A stretch of 64,000 nucleotides of DNA, taken from a bacterium. Lineage in GTDB: Bacteria; CAIWAD01. The notes under the pieces were generated by a model that did no database searches, had not been told where the DNA came from, and saw only the letters and a program-made list of their open reading frames with translations. This document shows, piece after piece, positions 8,757 to 16,889 of the stretch. Both the position numbers and the translations under genes were made by a program. Each line of letters begins with the position of its first letter. Position 1 is the first letter of the stretch. The DNA is taken from positions 28,840 through 92,839 of the forward strand of contig JAUIFJ010000016.1 in NCBI GenBank assembly GCA_030429345.1, given 5' to 3'.

Positions 8757-9205
8757 ATCGCAGGGCAGTTACCATTTTACTGAGTATTGTGGCATCGTTA
8801 ATCTGGTTCAAGGCAGGATGTCAGATCATTGATATTGGCGAACAAAGGATGGCACCAATTCATTCACCTGTCGTATCGAATGAGAAAGGTCCCCTGGACC
8901 TCCCGTATACGATGTACAGGTTCCACAGAGATCCATTTGATTTCAAGATGATCCGAGAAGTGCCACCTCAAGCAGCTGCAGGAAGTAAGTTAAAGCAGAA
9001 GGTTGTCAAACCTAAGTTGGAGCTACAGGGCGTTGTTCAAGGCCGCAACTCAGCAACAGCTTTGATAAGAACTCAGGATAGGGGTGCTCAAACGACAGTA
9101 GTTACTGTTGGTGATACGTTAGATGGCTTTGTTGTTCACACTATCTCTACAGACTCATTAGTACTTAAACAGCTAACGGACGGGCAGCTTGTTCGGATTC
9201 CGTAG
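8753..9205 (+). CDS. GspC/PilP-like periplasmic connector
   Basis: A 150-residue protein starting at the ATG that shares ATGA with the previous stop codon; a GTG six bases earlier is the alternative. An N-terminal membrane helix (about 5-20) is followed by a flexible, lysine-rich linker. The C-terminal domain (about 85-150) has the pattern of the GspC HR/PilP beta-domain: LELQGVVQG, a hydrophobic ALIRT strand, VVTVGDTLDGFVV, and TDSLVLKQL. In other systems this domain contacts the secretin N0 domain and joins the two membranes. It is the last gene of the operon, and no strong terminator was found in the following 270 bases. Confidence 0.7.
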   Translation: MNRRAVTILLSIVASLIWFKAGCQIIDIGEQRMAPIHSPVVSNEKGPLDLPYTMYRFHRDPFDFKMIREVPPQAAAGSKLKQKVVKPKLELQGVVQGRNSATALIRTQDRGAQTTVVTVGDTLDGFVVHTISTDSLVLKQLTDGQLVRIP

Positions 9206-9483
9206 GAAAGGCAGTTTCTCTATTGCGGATTAGACTTCTGCTTGGTCTGGAGAGTAGATAGAAGCCTGCTTCTTGTATTCCCGACATTTCGGTTGTATAG
9301 CGAATCTGGAAGGGATTGCTGGTGTCACATAGGGGCAAGACGCGAGATTTTGTAACATAGTTACGCCCGAAGCCGATTTTAGGCGCAATAATTCTAACCT
9401 CTTGCTCCTTTTGTTACAATGTTACACTCTTCTACTTCGAGAAAGAAAACAGTAATCTACTGTATAGAACTGGAGAATGGGGT

Positions 9484-10215
9484 TTACAGAAATTGTAACC
9501 AGCTTTGCCGATTGTAACTCCGGATTGAACTGGGCTTCGTGAGCCATCGACAGACCATCGGAGCAGCGATCGCTGCAACGCCAATGCCCACAATCCACTT
9601 CCAGGAAATCGGCTGCGGCGAGGGCAAAGAAGTTCCCTGGCAATCCAGTTGCTCGACGTCTTTGAATTCCTGATCTACTTCGAGCCATTCCCTATTGCCA
9701 GGATCGAACAGAACATGCCGTCGAAGCGTTTCAAAGTCGGCATCATAGAGCTTCGGATCGATCCTGATCTCCAGCAGACGAATCCCATACTGTTTCAGGT
9801 GTCGAATCTTGTCGTCCTCGGTCTTATGCTCGCACCATATCTCGATGAAGTACCGGTTTCTGCCCTGGGTGGCGAAGACATCGATCCGCTTACCGTGGAC
9901 TGCGTATTCAGCTTCGACATAGTCAAAAGTGACGATCTGGTGAAAGTCATCAGTGACTGGAATCTTCAGTTGTTTCGCTTCACAGATGATTTGCTTGGCC
10001 ATCAAGTGAACCGATTTCTCCCCCTTGCTTGTGCAAGTCGAATCCCGCTGGTGGCCGAAGTGGGGTTCCTTGCTTCCATTCAAGTACGCAATCAACTGCT
10101 TGCCGCAGTCTTCGCATTTGCAGCCACAGTCCAGGCCTTTGTCCTTAATGGGATCTAGCTGATCGATATGCACTGGCTGATCATCCGGCCCAGTAGCCCA
10201 GACTCTTCTTCTCAT
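9484..10215 (-). CDS. CoiA-like protein with N-terminal zinc motif and nuclease-like core
   Basis: A 243-residue protein. Four cysteines at 30, 32, 34 and 37, with His55 nearby in the sequence EPHFGHQ, resemble the zinc-ribbon-like N-terminus of CoiA-family proteins (competence and DNA processing). The middle contains RIDVFA (Asp112) and YFIEIWCEHK (Glu125), consistent with the PD-(D/E)XK-type core of that family. A hydrophobic segment near residues 205-225 followed by a basic tail is unusual for CoiA and could be a membrane anchor. It stands alone on the minus strand between the secretion operon and the OLD ATPase gene. A role in DNA uptake or defence is inference. Confidence 0.65.
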   Translation of the reverse strand: MRRRVWATGPDDQPVHIDQLDPIKDKGLDCGCKCEDCGKQLIAYLNGSKEPHFGHQRDSTCTSKGEKSVHLMAKQIICEAKQLKIPVTDDFHQIVTFDYVEAEYAVHGKRIDVFATQGRNRYFIEIWCEHKTEDDKIRHLKQYGIRLLEIRIDPKLYDADFETLRRHVLFDPGNREWLEVDQEFKDVEQLDCQGTSLPSPQPISWKWIVGIGVAAIAAPMVCRWLTKPSSIRSYNRQSWLQFL

Positions 10216-10483
10216 GCTGGTCTCCTAATAGTAGTGGCCTAAAGTAGTACCTGGCTGAGACGTTACCGTTTGGATCGCAAGTAGGCAGCGTAGTCAGATC
10301 TGGCAGTATTCATCGACTTGCAAAAGTGGTGCAAGTGTTGCTATATCCGAACGGCAATCTTGGACGATATGCGGATTGAATATGATCTGGATAAGGATTA
10401 TCCGGATTGCATAATCCTAATTGGGTGGACGAGAAGAGTTAGTCTCGCAACCTGGCGGAGATAGAACACTACTGGAGGCAATC

Positions 10484-12442
10484 GTGATAACACTAATCGG
10501 TGCACAAGTGTGGAAGTATAAGTCTATTGAAGACTCTACACCAGTACAGCTTGACAGAGAGGTGACGGTGCTTGTAGGAAAGAACGAGTCAGGCAAGACC
10601 GCATTTCTTGAAGCCCTACACAAAGCAATGCCACTCGGAGCTGCCAAGTACGACTACGTTGCGGATTTCACGCGAAAGGACTTGGTTCGCTACAGAACTG
10701 AACACGAGAACGAGAACTACCAGAAAACAGTTAGATTAACTTTTCGCATTGAGAAAGCACTTGCTGACACAATAAATAAAGAGGTCTTCGGAGGCGCAGA
10801 GATAATTGCCTCAGGTAAGACTTTCACCCGTGATACAACTATAGCCAATACTAACACCATTGGATTTAGTGTTGACCAAGTGGCAGCTTTAGTTGCGCTT
10901 CAAAAGCCGCTCTCAGATTTAGAACACATGGCTGAGGTGTTTGAAGGTGCTGCAAGCCTTGAAGACGCGCTCACGAAGATCGAAGAGCTAGAATTACCTG
11001 CTGATAACAGGCTGGCTAGCTTTGCTAGTCAGTGGCGAGAACGCACGATCAAAGCGAAGGGCTGGGGACTAATTGACGGCCACATCTGGCAGGCCTATCT
11101 TTCACCGGCACTTCCAAAGTTTTTGTATTTCGACGACTACAAGTTGCTAAGTGGGAAGATCAACCTACCTTCATTGCAAAATCGGGAAGCAAAGAACCAA
11201 GTTACAGATGCTGACGAGACAGCACAAGGTCTACTTCAACTTGCCGGTACGACATTACAGGAGCTGATGAGTGAAGATGGCTACGAAACTGCCAAGGCCA
11301 AACTTGAAGCTATTGGATTAAGTATAACACAGAAGGTATTCGAGTTTTGGAAGCAGAATTCTGATTTAGATGTGGAGTTTGATCTTAAGAGTGACACAAA
11401 AGACGTTGCTCCTTTTAATTCTGGCGTCAACCTCTACATCCGGATTAAAAATCGACGACATGGTGTTACAGTGCCGTTCGACCAGCGTAGCAAGGGCTTC
11501 ATTTGGTTTTTCAGCTTCTTGGTGTGGTTCGATGCTGTTCAGTCGCGTGCCAATACGGAAGATTCTCTTATTCTACTTCTGGACGAGCCTGGTCTCAACC
11601 TCCATGCTCTTGCACAAGCTGACCTGCTGGCATACATCCGTGGTCTCTCGGGACAGCATCAGATCATATACACTACACATTCCCCATTTATGATTGACGG
11701 TACACACCTGGAAGAAGTGCGGGTCGTTGAGGATCAGGTCAAGAAGGGCAGTAAGATAACTGGAGACCTGGCTGGTTCATCGGACGAAAGCTTGTTCCCG
11801 TTGCAGGCTGCCCTGGGCTATTCAATTGCCCAGAATCTATTCATCGCCAAGAAGAACGTCTTAATCGAAGGTCCAGCTGACTTGATCTTGTTGCAGCACA
11901 TGGGCGCTCTGCTTGAGGCAAGTGGAATGCAAGGGCTGGGCGGTTCCATCTTAGTGCCTGTTGGTGGTCTTGATAAGCTGACAACATTTGTTGCACTACT
12001 TGGCTCTAACAAGTTGAAGCTGGTAGTATTGCATGATCGTGCTAGTGCGCCGCATCAGAAACTAGAGCATCTTATACGGCAAAAGCTTATTGAGCGAAAG
12101 CTCGTCTTAGACTTCTCGATGTTTCTTGACCCAGTACCGAAAGAAGCTGACATCGAAGATTTGCTGCCACCAGACCCATACATTGCAGCGTTTAATCAAA
12201 CGTACGCCAAGGAACTGAATGGCGACGAATTGAAGTCCACTGATCTGAGTACGCATCCTCGAATGGTTGAGCGCATCAATTCTTGGCTCAGGGATAAGAA
12301 GATCATTCTTCAGAAGAGTGGAGGTTATAATCATTATCGCGTGGCACAAGCTGTTCTTCCTGCGCTTACAGCCGAAGCACTCCAGCCAGATGAGTTGGCT
12401 CGGTTTGAACGTTTATTTACCAAGATTAGTGAAGTGCTTTAG
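10484..12442 (+). CDS. OLD-family ATPase with TOPRIM domain (putative defence nuclease)
   Basis: A 652-residue protein. The start is the GTG at 10484, with GGAGG at 10474-10478; upstream TTG codons lack such a site. The N-terminal ABC/SMC-type ATPase has Walker A GKNESGKT (32-39) and Walker B LILLLDEPG with Asp367-Glu368. The TOPRIM domain follows from about residue 455, with the family's VLIEGPADLILL (Glu462) and a later acidic site VVLHDR. This order is that of overcoming-lysogenization-defect (OLD) nucleases, including the GajA subunit of Gabija. No UvrD-like helicase (GajB) follows, so it is not a standard Gabija pair. The immediate partner downstream is a frameshifted PD-(D/E)XK nuclease. 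Anti-phage function is inferred from family and context. Confidence 0.85.
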   Translation: MITLIGAQVWKYKSIEDSTPVQLDREVTVLVGKNESGKTAFLEALHKAMPLGAAKYDYVADFTRKDLVRYRTEHENENYQKTVRLTFRIEKALADTINKEVFGGAEIIASGKTFTRDTTIANTNTIGFSVDQVAALVALQKPLSDLEHMAEVFEGAASLEDALTKIEELELPADNRLASFASQWRERTIKAKGWGLIDGHIWQAYLSPALPKFLYFDDYKLLSGKINLPSLQNREAKNQVTDADETAQGLLQLAGTTLQELMSEDGYETAKAKLEAIGLSITQKVFEFWKQNSDLDVEFDLKSDTKDVAPFNSGVNLYIRIKNRRHGVTVPFDQRSKGFIWFFSFLVWFDAVQSRANTEDSLILLLDEPGLNLHALAQADLLAYIRGLSGQHQIIYTTHSPFMIDGTHLEEVRVVEDQVKKGSKITGDLAGSSDESLFPLQAALGYSIAQNLFIAKKNVLIEGPADLILLQHMGALLEASGMQGLGGSILVPVGGLDKLTTFVALLGSNKLKLVVLHDRASAPHQKLEHLIRQKLIERKLVLDFSMFLDPVPKEADIEDLLPPDPYIAAFNQTYAKELNGDELKSTDLSTHPRMVERINSWLRDKKIILQKSGGYNHYRVAQAVLPALTAEALQPDELARFERLFTKISEVL

Positions 12443-12447
12443 ACATT

Positions 12448-12482
12448 GGCCACCGGCCACCGGCCACCGGCCACCGGCCACC
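12448..12482. repeat. Five tandem copies of a 7-bp unit (GGCCACC)
   Basis: GGCCACC occurs five times without interruption, six bases after the OLD gene stop. It is far more GC-rich than the DNA around it. It contains overlapping GGCC sites and could form slipped structures. No function can be read from it, and it may mark a site of replication slippage. Confidence 0.9.
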
Positions 12483-12595
12483 AAGAAAACAGCATTGTGT
12501 GTCCTGAAGGGATCTTGACCGAGATCCCGTGTGTCTAAGGGGGTGTCGATGAAATTCATTCGGTTGGAGACTTGAGGAGATATGTGGTAACGAGA

Positions 12596-13026
12596 ATGGA
12601 ACCAGAACCTCTACGACGTGGTAAGAGTTTTCATAAAAAAGTCAGCAGGAGTGGATCACTGAGGCTGAAGGTATTGTAGGAACGGAGAGCCATGTAGTAA
12701 AGCTGTCCGGAAGGCGAGGGAGGGTGGATGTTCTTGTCGATGATGAAGACGAAACTTGTGTTGTTATTGAAATCAAGGCATCAAACTGGGATCGGATGAC
12801 AGATAAAGCCGTACTACGAAACGTCCGCCGCCAGATCAGACAGATATACTCTTACATAGATACGCAAATAGGTATCAAAGAATTCATTTGCCCAGGAATC
12901 GTTTTTCCTTTCCGCCCAGAGTCATCAGAGCGATTGAACCTGATTGAGGAGTTATTCTTGAATGAGGGAATTTCAGTAGTCTGGGATGACGAGACAATTG
13001 CAATGTGCAAGATACGGAACAAGTAG
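12596..13026 (+). pseudogene. PD-(D/E)XK nuclease-like gene split by a -1 frameshift
   Basis: Two frames join into one sensible protein of about 143 residues. From ATG 12596 it reads MEPEPLRRGKSFHKK, then at the A6 run (12635-12640) it must move to the -1 frame, continuing SQQEWITEAEG...GRRGRVDVLVDD...VVIEIKAS. The acidic DVLV strand and the EIK motif (Asp, Glu-x-Lys) are the catalytic core of PD-(D/E)XK nucleases. Without the shift, only the part after the GTG at 12724 (100 residues) would be translated, beginning right at the active site. One extra A in the run would restore a single frame. It could be a sequencing or assembly deletion, a real mutation, or slippage at the A-run. Its position next to the OLD ATPase suggests a functional pair. 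Confidence 0.65.
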
Positions 13027-13262
13027 TGTCTCCGTTACAATTGGTCTTGAATTTGGTACGAGCAACTTGGATTTAAAGTAGAAATTCATGCAAACTAGGC
13101 AGACTCTTGCTTCAAGTTTACCTATTGAATCAAACTGATGCCTCGCCTTGTCATGGCCTTTGCCAGGATAGGAAAACGCAGCGGATATTCAGACGTGTGC
13201 AAAGCCCACGCCACAACTTCCAGGGCTAGCACAATCGATTGAGCAAAAGGAACACATAACAC

Positions 13263-14063
13263 ATGAAGCAGGCAACCTGGGACGAAATGTGCAAATCTGT
13301 GCTGGAGCAAATGATTGCATATGTTACACCATTTAACACTCCAATATCAACAGTACTAAATGATGAAGAGGGTGAGCATCATGGTAGTGCTAGTTTCGTT
13401 AATGTTGATGGAGCAGTATACCTTGTTACCAATGAGCATGTTGCAAGAAAGCTATATACTTCATCCCTGGCACATCAGTTCCATGGAAGTGATATAGTAG
13501 CTCGGCTGATAAATCCATTTTGTGTCAAAAAGTATCCCATTGACTTTGCTGCTTCTAGGATCCACAGTAATTCATGGACCGCAGTTACTCATAGAGCAAA
13601 AGGGATTCCAGAATCGAAATTTGCAATAAAGCATGCCCCAGTCTCAGCTGAGTTGTTGTTCTGCGTAGGATACAGCGGAGAGCGATCTCGGTTTCTCTAT
13701 GGGACTCTGATTGAACCTGGTACACCCTATTTGATGCAGGAAATTGATTTTCCCTCCAACATCGATGTTGGCGACAAGTCGTATCATTTCGCAATCCCGT
13801 ACTTACCAGACAAAGCTTGGGCTATCGATGAAGATAGAAGAGGACTTCCGAAGCCTCCGGGAATGAGCGGCTCTATTTTGTGGAATACTAGATTCATTGA
13901 GATTACTAACGCTGGTCAGGTCTGGAGTCCCGACAAGGCAATGGTGACTGGGATTATCTGGGGTTGGCCTTCTTCGAGGGGTTGTCTACTCGCCACTAGG
14001 GTCGAGCACTTAGAGTTGAGAGAAATCACTGATCGTGCTAGCAAATGTGCTTCCATTCAGTGA
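13263..14063 (+). CDS. Trypsin-fold serine protease-like protein, cytoplasmic
   Basis: A 266-residue protein with the pattern of a chymotrypsin/trypsin-like fold. The segment GSASFVNVDGAVYLVTNEHV carries the candidate catalytic His59, YPIDFAA the candidate Asp94, and PPGMSGS the candidate Ser202 (G-x-S-G-S). No signal peptide is visible, so it probably acts in the cytoplasm. Stand-alone cytoplasmic trypsin-like proteases are common in bacterial defence loci, where they are activated by a sensor. That role here is inference from the OLD and nuclease genes upstream. About 235 bases without a gene precede it, and AAGGA sits about 11 bases before the ATG. Confidence 0.7.
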   Translation: MKQATWDEMCKSVLEQMIAYVTPFNTPISTVLNDEEGEHHGSASFVNVDGAVYLVTNEHVARKLYTSSLAHQFHGSDIVARLINPFCVKKYPIDFAASRIHSNSWTAVTHRAKGIPESKFAIKHAPVSAELLFCVGYSGERSRFLYGTLIEPGTPYLMQEIDFPSNIDVGDKSYHFAIPYLPDKAWAIDEDRRGLPKPPGMSGSILWNTRFIEITNAGQVWSPDKAMVTGIIWGWPSSRGCLLATRVEHLELREITDRASKCASIQ

Positions 14064-14064
14064 A

Positions 14065-14871
14065 CTACCAACTTCCACTCCCACCAACCCCAGCAGTCTG
14101 CCCACCAGCCGTAACTGCAATCACCTTGTAGAAACCCTTCGGCTCCACATCCGCAAAGCCCACATGCGTGAAGGACGTGCCGTTGCGCACGAAGCCTACC
14201 TGGGTGTAGTAGTGGCGGTCGACGTCAGCTGCCCAGAGGATGCGGTATCCATCAGCTGTAGGCGACGAATTCCAGGAAAGGTGTAGATCATTACCGACAG
14301 AAACGATTTCAAGGGGCGAAGGGGAGCCTGCAGTAATTCCAGTCTGGACACCAACAACGAAGTAGTCATGGTACTGATCTGGGACGTTCCCTGTATATGG
14401 ATAGTAGACGAAGTAATCATCAAGTCCATCACCGTCAAAGTCGCGCACTATGATGCGCTGAATACCAGCTCCGTCATCATCCCACGAAAACAAGACTTCA
14501 TCAGTTGCAATATCACGGATTTCTAGGTCTGTCCACTGACCAGAAGTGAATGCGAATTCTGCTTGATTGTTGCTTCTTGCTTTACCAGCTACAAATGTAC
14601 TGTGTGTATACTTTGGATCGAAAGGCGTCAGGAAACCTGCCGTTACATAGTGATACTCACCCGTGATTGGATTGAATAGAGCGGGTTCATTGTTATTTCT
14701 GTAGCTAAAGACTTCTAGTACGCCATCCCCATCCACATCAATGTCTACCCAAGGACCGCTATAGCCATACTTCAAGGACACCGGCCCAACAGTGCTTTCA
14801 TACTTCACGACTAGCTGCTGCGCAGATAATGCTGATGCTAGTAGCAGAAGGGGCAAAAGTCTTCGGAGCAT
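14065..14871 (-). CDS. Secreted protein with calcium-type DxDxDG loops and a fibronectin-like C-terminus
   Basis: A 268-residue exported protein. The start at 14871 is preferred because it gives a clean signal peptide (MLRRLLPLLLLASALSAQ) and has GAGG five bases upstream; the longer frame is spurious. Residues about 40-60 (DIDVDGDGVLEVF) and about 142-155 (DFDGDGLDDYF) are EF-hand-like or thrombospondin-3/FG-GAP-type calcium loops. The C-terminal 90 residues (LEIVSVGNDLHLSWNSSP...YRILWA) look like a fibronectin type III domain. No PNPFN sorting tail is present. It ends two bases from the convergent protease gene. Confidence 0.7.
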   Translation of the reverse strand: MLRRLLPLLLLASALSAQQLVVKYESTVGPVSLKYGYSGPWVDIDVDGDGVLEVFSYRNNNEPALFNPITGEYHYVTAGFLTPFDPKYTHSTFVAGKARSNNQAEFAFTSGQWTDLEIRDIATDEVLFSWDDDGAGIQRIIVRDFDGDGLDDYFVYYPYTGNVPDQYHDYFVVGVQTGITAGSPSPLEIVSVGNDLHLSWNSSPTADGYRILWAADVDRHYYTQVGFVRNGTSFTHVGFADVEPKGFYKVIAVTAGGQTAGVGGSGSW

Positions 14872-14951
14872 GAAAACCTCGTAGCTAGGTACTTTGAAGC
14901 TGATTTGTAGCAAAGCTTTTTCTACTATCCGAACAGAACATTCCCTTGGAG

Positions 14952-15670
14952 ATGTTTGGCACACCTAGGAGTCGAAACACTGTTCTGATGTCTGCGACTG
15001 ATCCATCAAGTCCTACTGGTTTGAAGTGCGAACCGACTTCTTGCCAAGACAGCGACTGGAAGCACTTTCGGAGACTTGTCTCTGACCGTCAAACTCCAGG
15101 TTGGATGCCAAAGCCTCGCGTCCAAGCATTCATCCATTCCGTGATCCAGGCTGAAGAACGCTCCTCTCGTGCTCGGTGGACGGAACAAGACCTGCGGAAG
15201 TGGTGGGCGCAGCTACTGAAACATTGCCCAGGGTTGGACAAGACCGAGGCCAGGAAGTTCAGCTGGGTCAAGCGTATCTGTCGAGGTAGCTGGGGTCCAA
15301 GTGTCGCTGATGATTGGCCGTCCTTTGCTGACGCGCCGGTACCTAGGAAGAAGCATCGATCCCCGCTACGTCGACTGAAAGACAAAGACGCGCGACTTCT
15401 TCAAACTGCGATCCAGCTGGAACCAGAAGAGGAACGTAGGCATTGGATCCTGAACGACTTCAGTAGCTGGCTGGATGGTGTTCTCGAGGCCACTGGGTTG
15501 CAGGAGGGGTTTACTGGGCAGCTGGAGTTTGCGCTTCAAGTACTAGATGGATCATGGGGTGACCAGTTGACTTGTGACAGTACGCCTAGGTAGAACGTTT
15601 GGAGTTGTATGAAGCTGTGCTTGATACGGACGGCTATTGGAAAGATGGGGTGGAGTGCCTGGAGGCTTGA
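14952..15670 (+). pseudogene. Unknown tryptophan-rich protein, apparently frameshifted near its 3' end
   Basis: I do not recognise this protein. From ATG 14952 the frame gives 213 residues rich in Trp, Arg and Lys (for example RARWTEQDLRKWWAQLL and SWVKRICRGSWG) and stops at 15593. In the -1 frame, coding resumes at once with VERLELYEAVLDTDGYWKDG and ends at a TGA (15668-15670) directly abutting the ATG of the next gene. One extra G at the GG near 15589 would join the two into a protein of about 238 residues whose stop is coupled to the downstream gene. Sequencing deletion or a genuine mutation are equally possible. There is no signal peptide. Context suggests a partner of the AbiGi-like gene. 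Confidence 0.5.
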
Positions 15671-16315
15671 ATGATCACTCGATCCAAGAGCAAGTGGCAA
15701 GATAAGCGTGATACGTTAGTCCACTTGACGAAGTCATCATCTCCAGGGATTGGTTTTCCTGATAGCTTCAGAGTCCCAGGGGACCCGCGCGCCCGTCTAT
15801 TGAGCATTCTTCAGGAAAAGAAGATCCGAGCGTCGCATATCCGGCATATGCTGTTCTTGCAGCCAACACCTATAGCTGTTGCATTTAGTGAAGCGATGCC
15901 AAGTACAATACAGATGCTGACAACCAGGTATTCACCATATGGCATTCATGTTCACAAATTCCACGCCTTCAGCAATGGTGGGGGACCGTGTTGGTATTTG
16001 AACAATGAAGTATTCAAATCCTTCACAAACGATAACTCCGTTAGAGCACGAGAGCTGGACGATGAATGCAAATTCCTACTCACGCCTCTTGCACCTGCTT
16101 GGCAGGATGAAGTTCGTTTTCACAATGGAGTTCCTTGTGACTGGTCACATGAGAGGGAGTGGAGAGTGCCGGAGGATTTTAACTTGCCATTCGTGAACGG
16201 TAATCCTGATTTCGAAGTGCTTCTTCCTGATGACGAAGCAGTAGAGTGGCTAGTTCACCAAACTCTTGAGTTTGATGTTGGTTCATGCACTAGGCTCATC
16301 TCAGAACTAGAGTGA
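15671..16315 (+). CDS. AbiGi-like putative abortive-infection protein
   Basis: A 214-residue protein. The order of its segments resembles AbiGi-type families: an N-terminal LVHLTK, a helix LLSILQEKKI, then AVAFSEAMP, then TRYSPYGIHVHK and WYLNN, and near the end DWSHEREWRVP. AbiGi and relatives occur in abortive-infection modules against phage. The match is from memory of the family's pattern and is not strong enough for a symbol. It starts directly after the stop of the upstream frameshifted gene, with GGAGG six bases before the ATG, which indicates translational coupling. There is no signal peptide. Confidence 0.5.
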   Translation: MITRSKSKWQDKRDTLVHLTKSSSPGIGFPDSFRVPGDPRARLLSILQEKKIRASHIRHMLFLQPTPIAVAFSEAMPSTIQMLTTRYSPYGIHVHKFHAFSNGGGPCWYLNNEVFKSFTNDNSVRARELDDECKFLLTPLAPAWQDEVRFHNGVPCDWSHEREWRVPEDFNLPFVNGNPDFEVLLPDDEAVEWLVHQTLEFDVGSCTRLISELE

Positions 16316-16342
16316 GCCTCTACTAAATGGCTGGAGGAACGG

Positions 16343-16864
16343 ATGAGACGTGCGACAATTTCAATTCTGAGCCTATTTGTGATTACTTGTTTGTCAGTTG
16401 GTCAAACTGTTCAAATGGAAACGCTGAATGCAGAAGGTTCCTTTGCGGGCTATGGAAATCAGTTTGCTGTTTTTCATAGCAACGGCTACGTCTTCATTTA
16501 TGGACAGGGGGGAGTTAATCAAACAAGGGTAAACATCATCAGTGAGCAGGCACTTATAGATGCAGCGTATGGAAGCACTGCAGAAGCTAGTGATCGCCCC
16601 AGGACAGTTCAACTCCTACCAGCCCATCCGAACCCCTTCAACCCTTCCACCAGCATCGAGTTCTCCCTGGCCGCGACGGACCACGTCCAGCTGACTGTCC
16701 ACAACATGCTGGGCCAGCAGGTGAAGATCATCCAGGATGGTTTGATGGAAGCTGGCGAGCATACGGTGAACTTTGACGGGCAGGGGCTGGCCAGTGGTGT
16801 GTATACCTACACGCTACAGGTTGGGAGCTATGTGGAGACGAAGAAGTTTACGTTGGTGAAGTAA
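16343..16864 (+). CDS. Small secreted protein that is mostly a type IX sorting tail
   Basis: A 173-residue protein with a signal peptide (1-20, ending SVGQ), a passenger of only about 70 residues, and a C-terminal sorting domain (91-173). The tail has HPNPFNPSTSIEFSL, LTVHNMLGQQV, GEHTVNFDGQGLASGVYTY and a final KKFTLVK, the standard type A tail that directs secretion through the type IX system and is then removed. The gene has GGAGG just upstream. The first part is AT-rich and the tail from about 16,615 is clearly GC-richer, suggesting separate origins. The passenger has no recognisable domain. Confidence 0.8.
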   Translation: MRRATISILSLFVITCLSVGQTVQMETLNAEGSFAGYGNQFAVFHSNGYVFIYGQGGVNQTRVNIISEQALIDAAYGSTAEASDRPRTVQLLPAHPNPFNPSTSIEFSLAATDHVQLTVHNMLGQQVKIIQDGLMEAGEHTVNFDGQGLASGVYTYTLQVGSYVETKKFTLVK

Positions 16865-16889
16865 TCAACAGAACTGAAATGGGGCAGCC

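Noticed and set aside
10484-12442. Gabija defence system
   Set aside because: The OLD/TOPRIM protein resembles GajA, but the required UvrD-like GajB helicase is not next to it.
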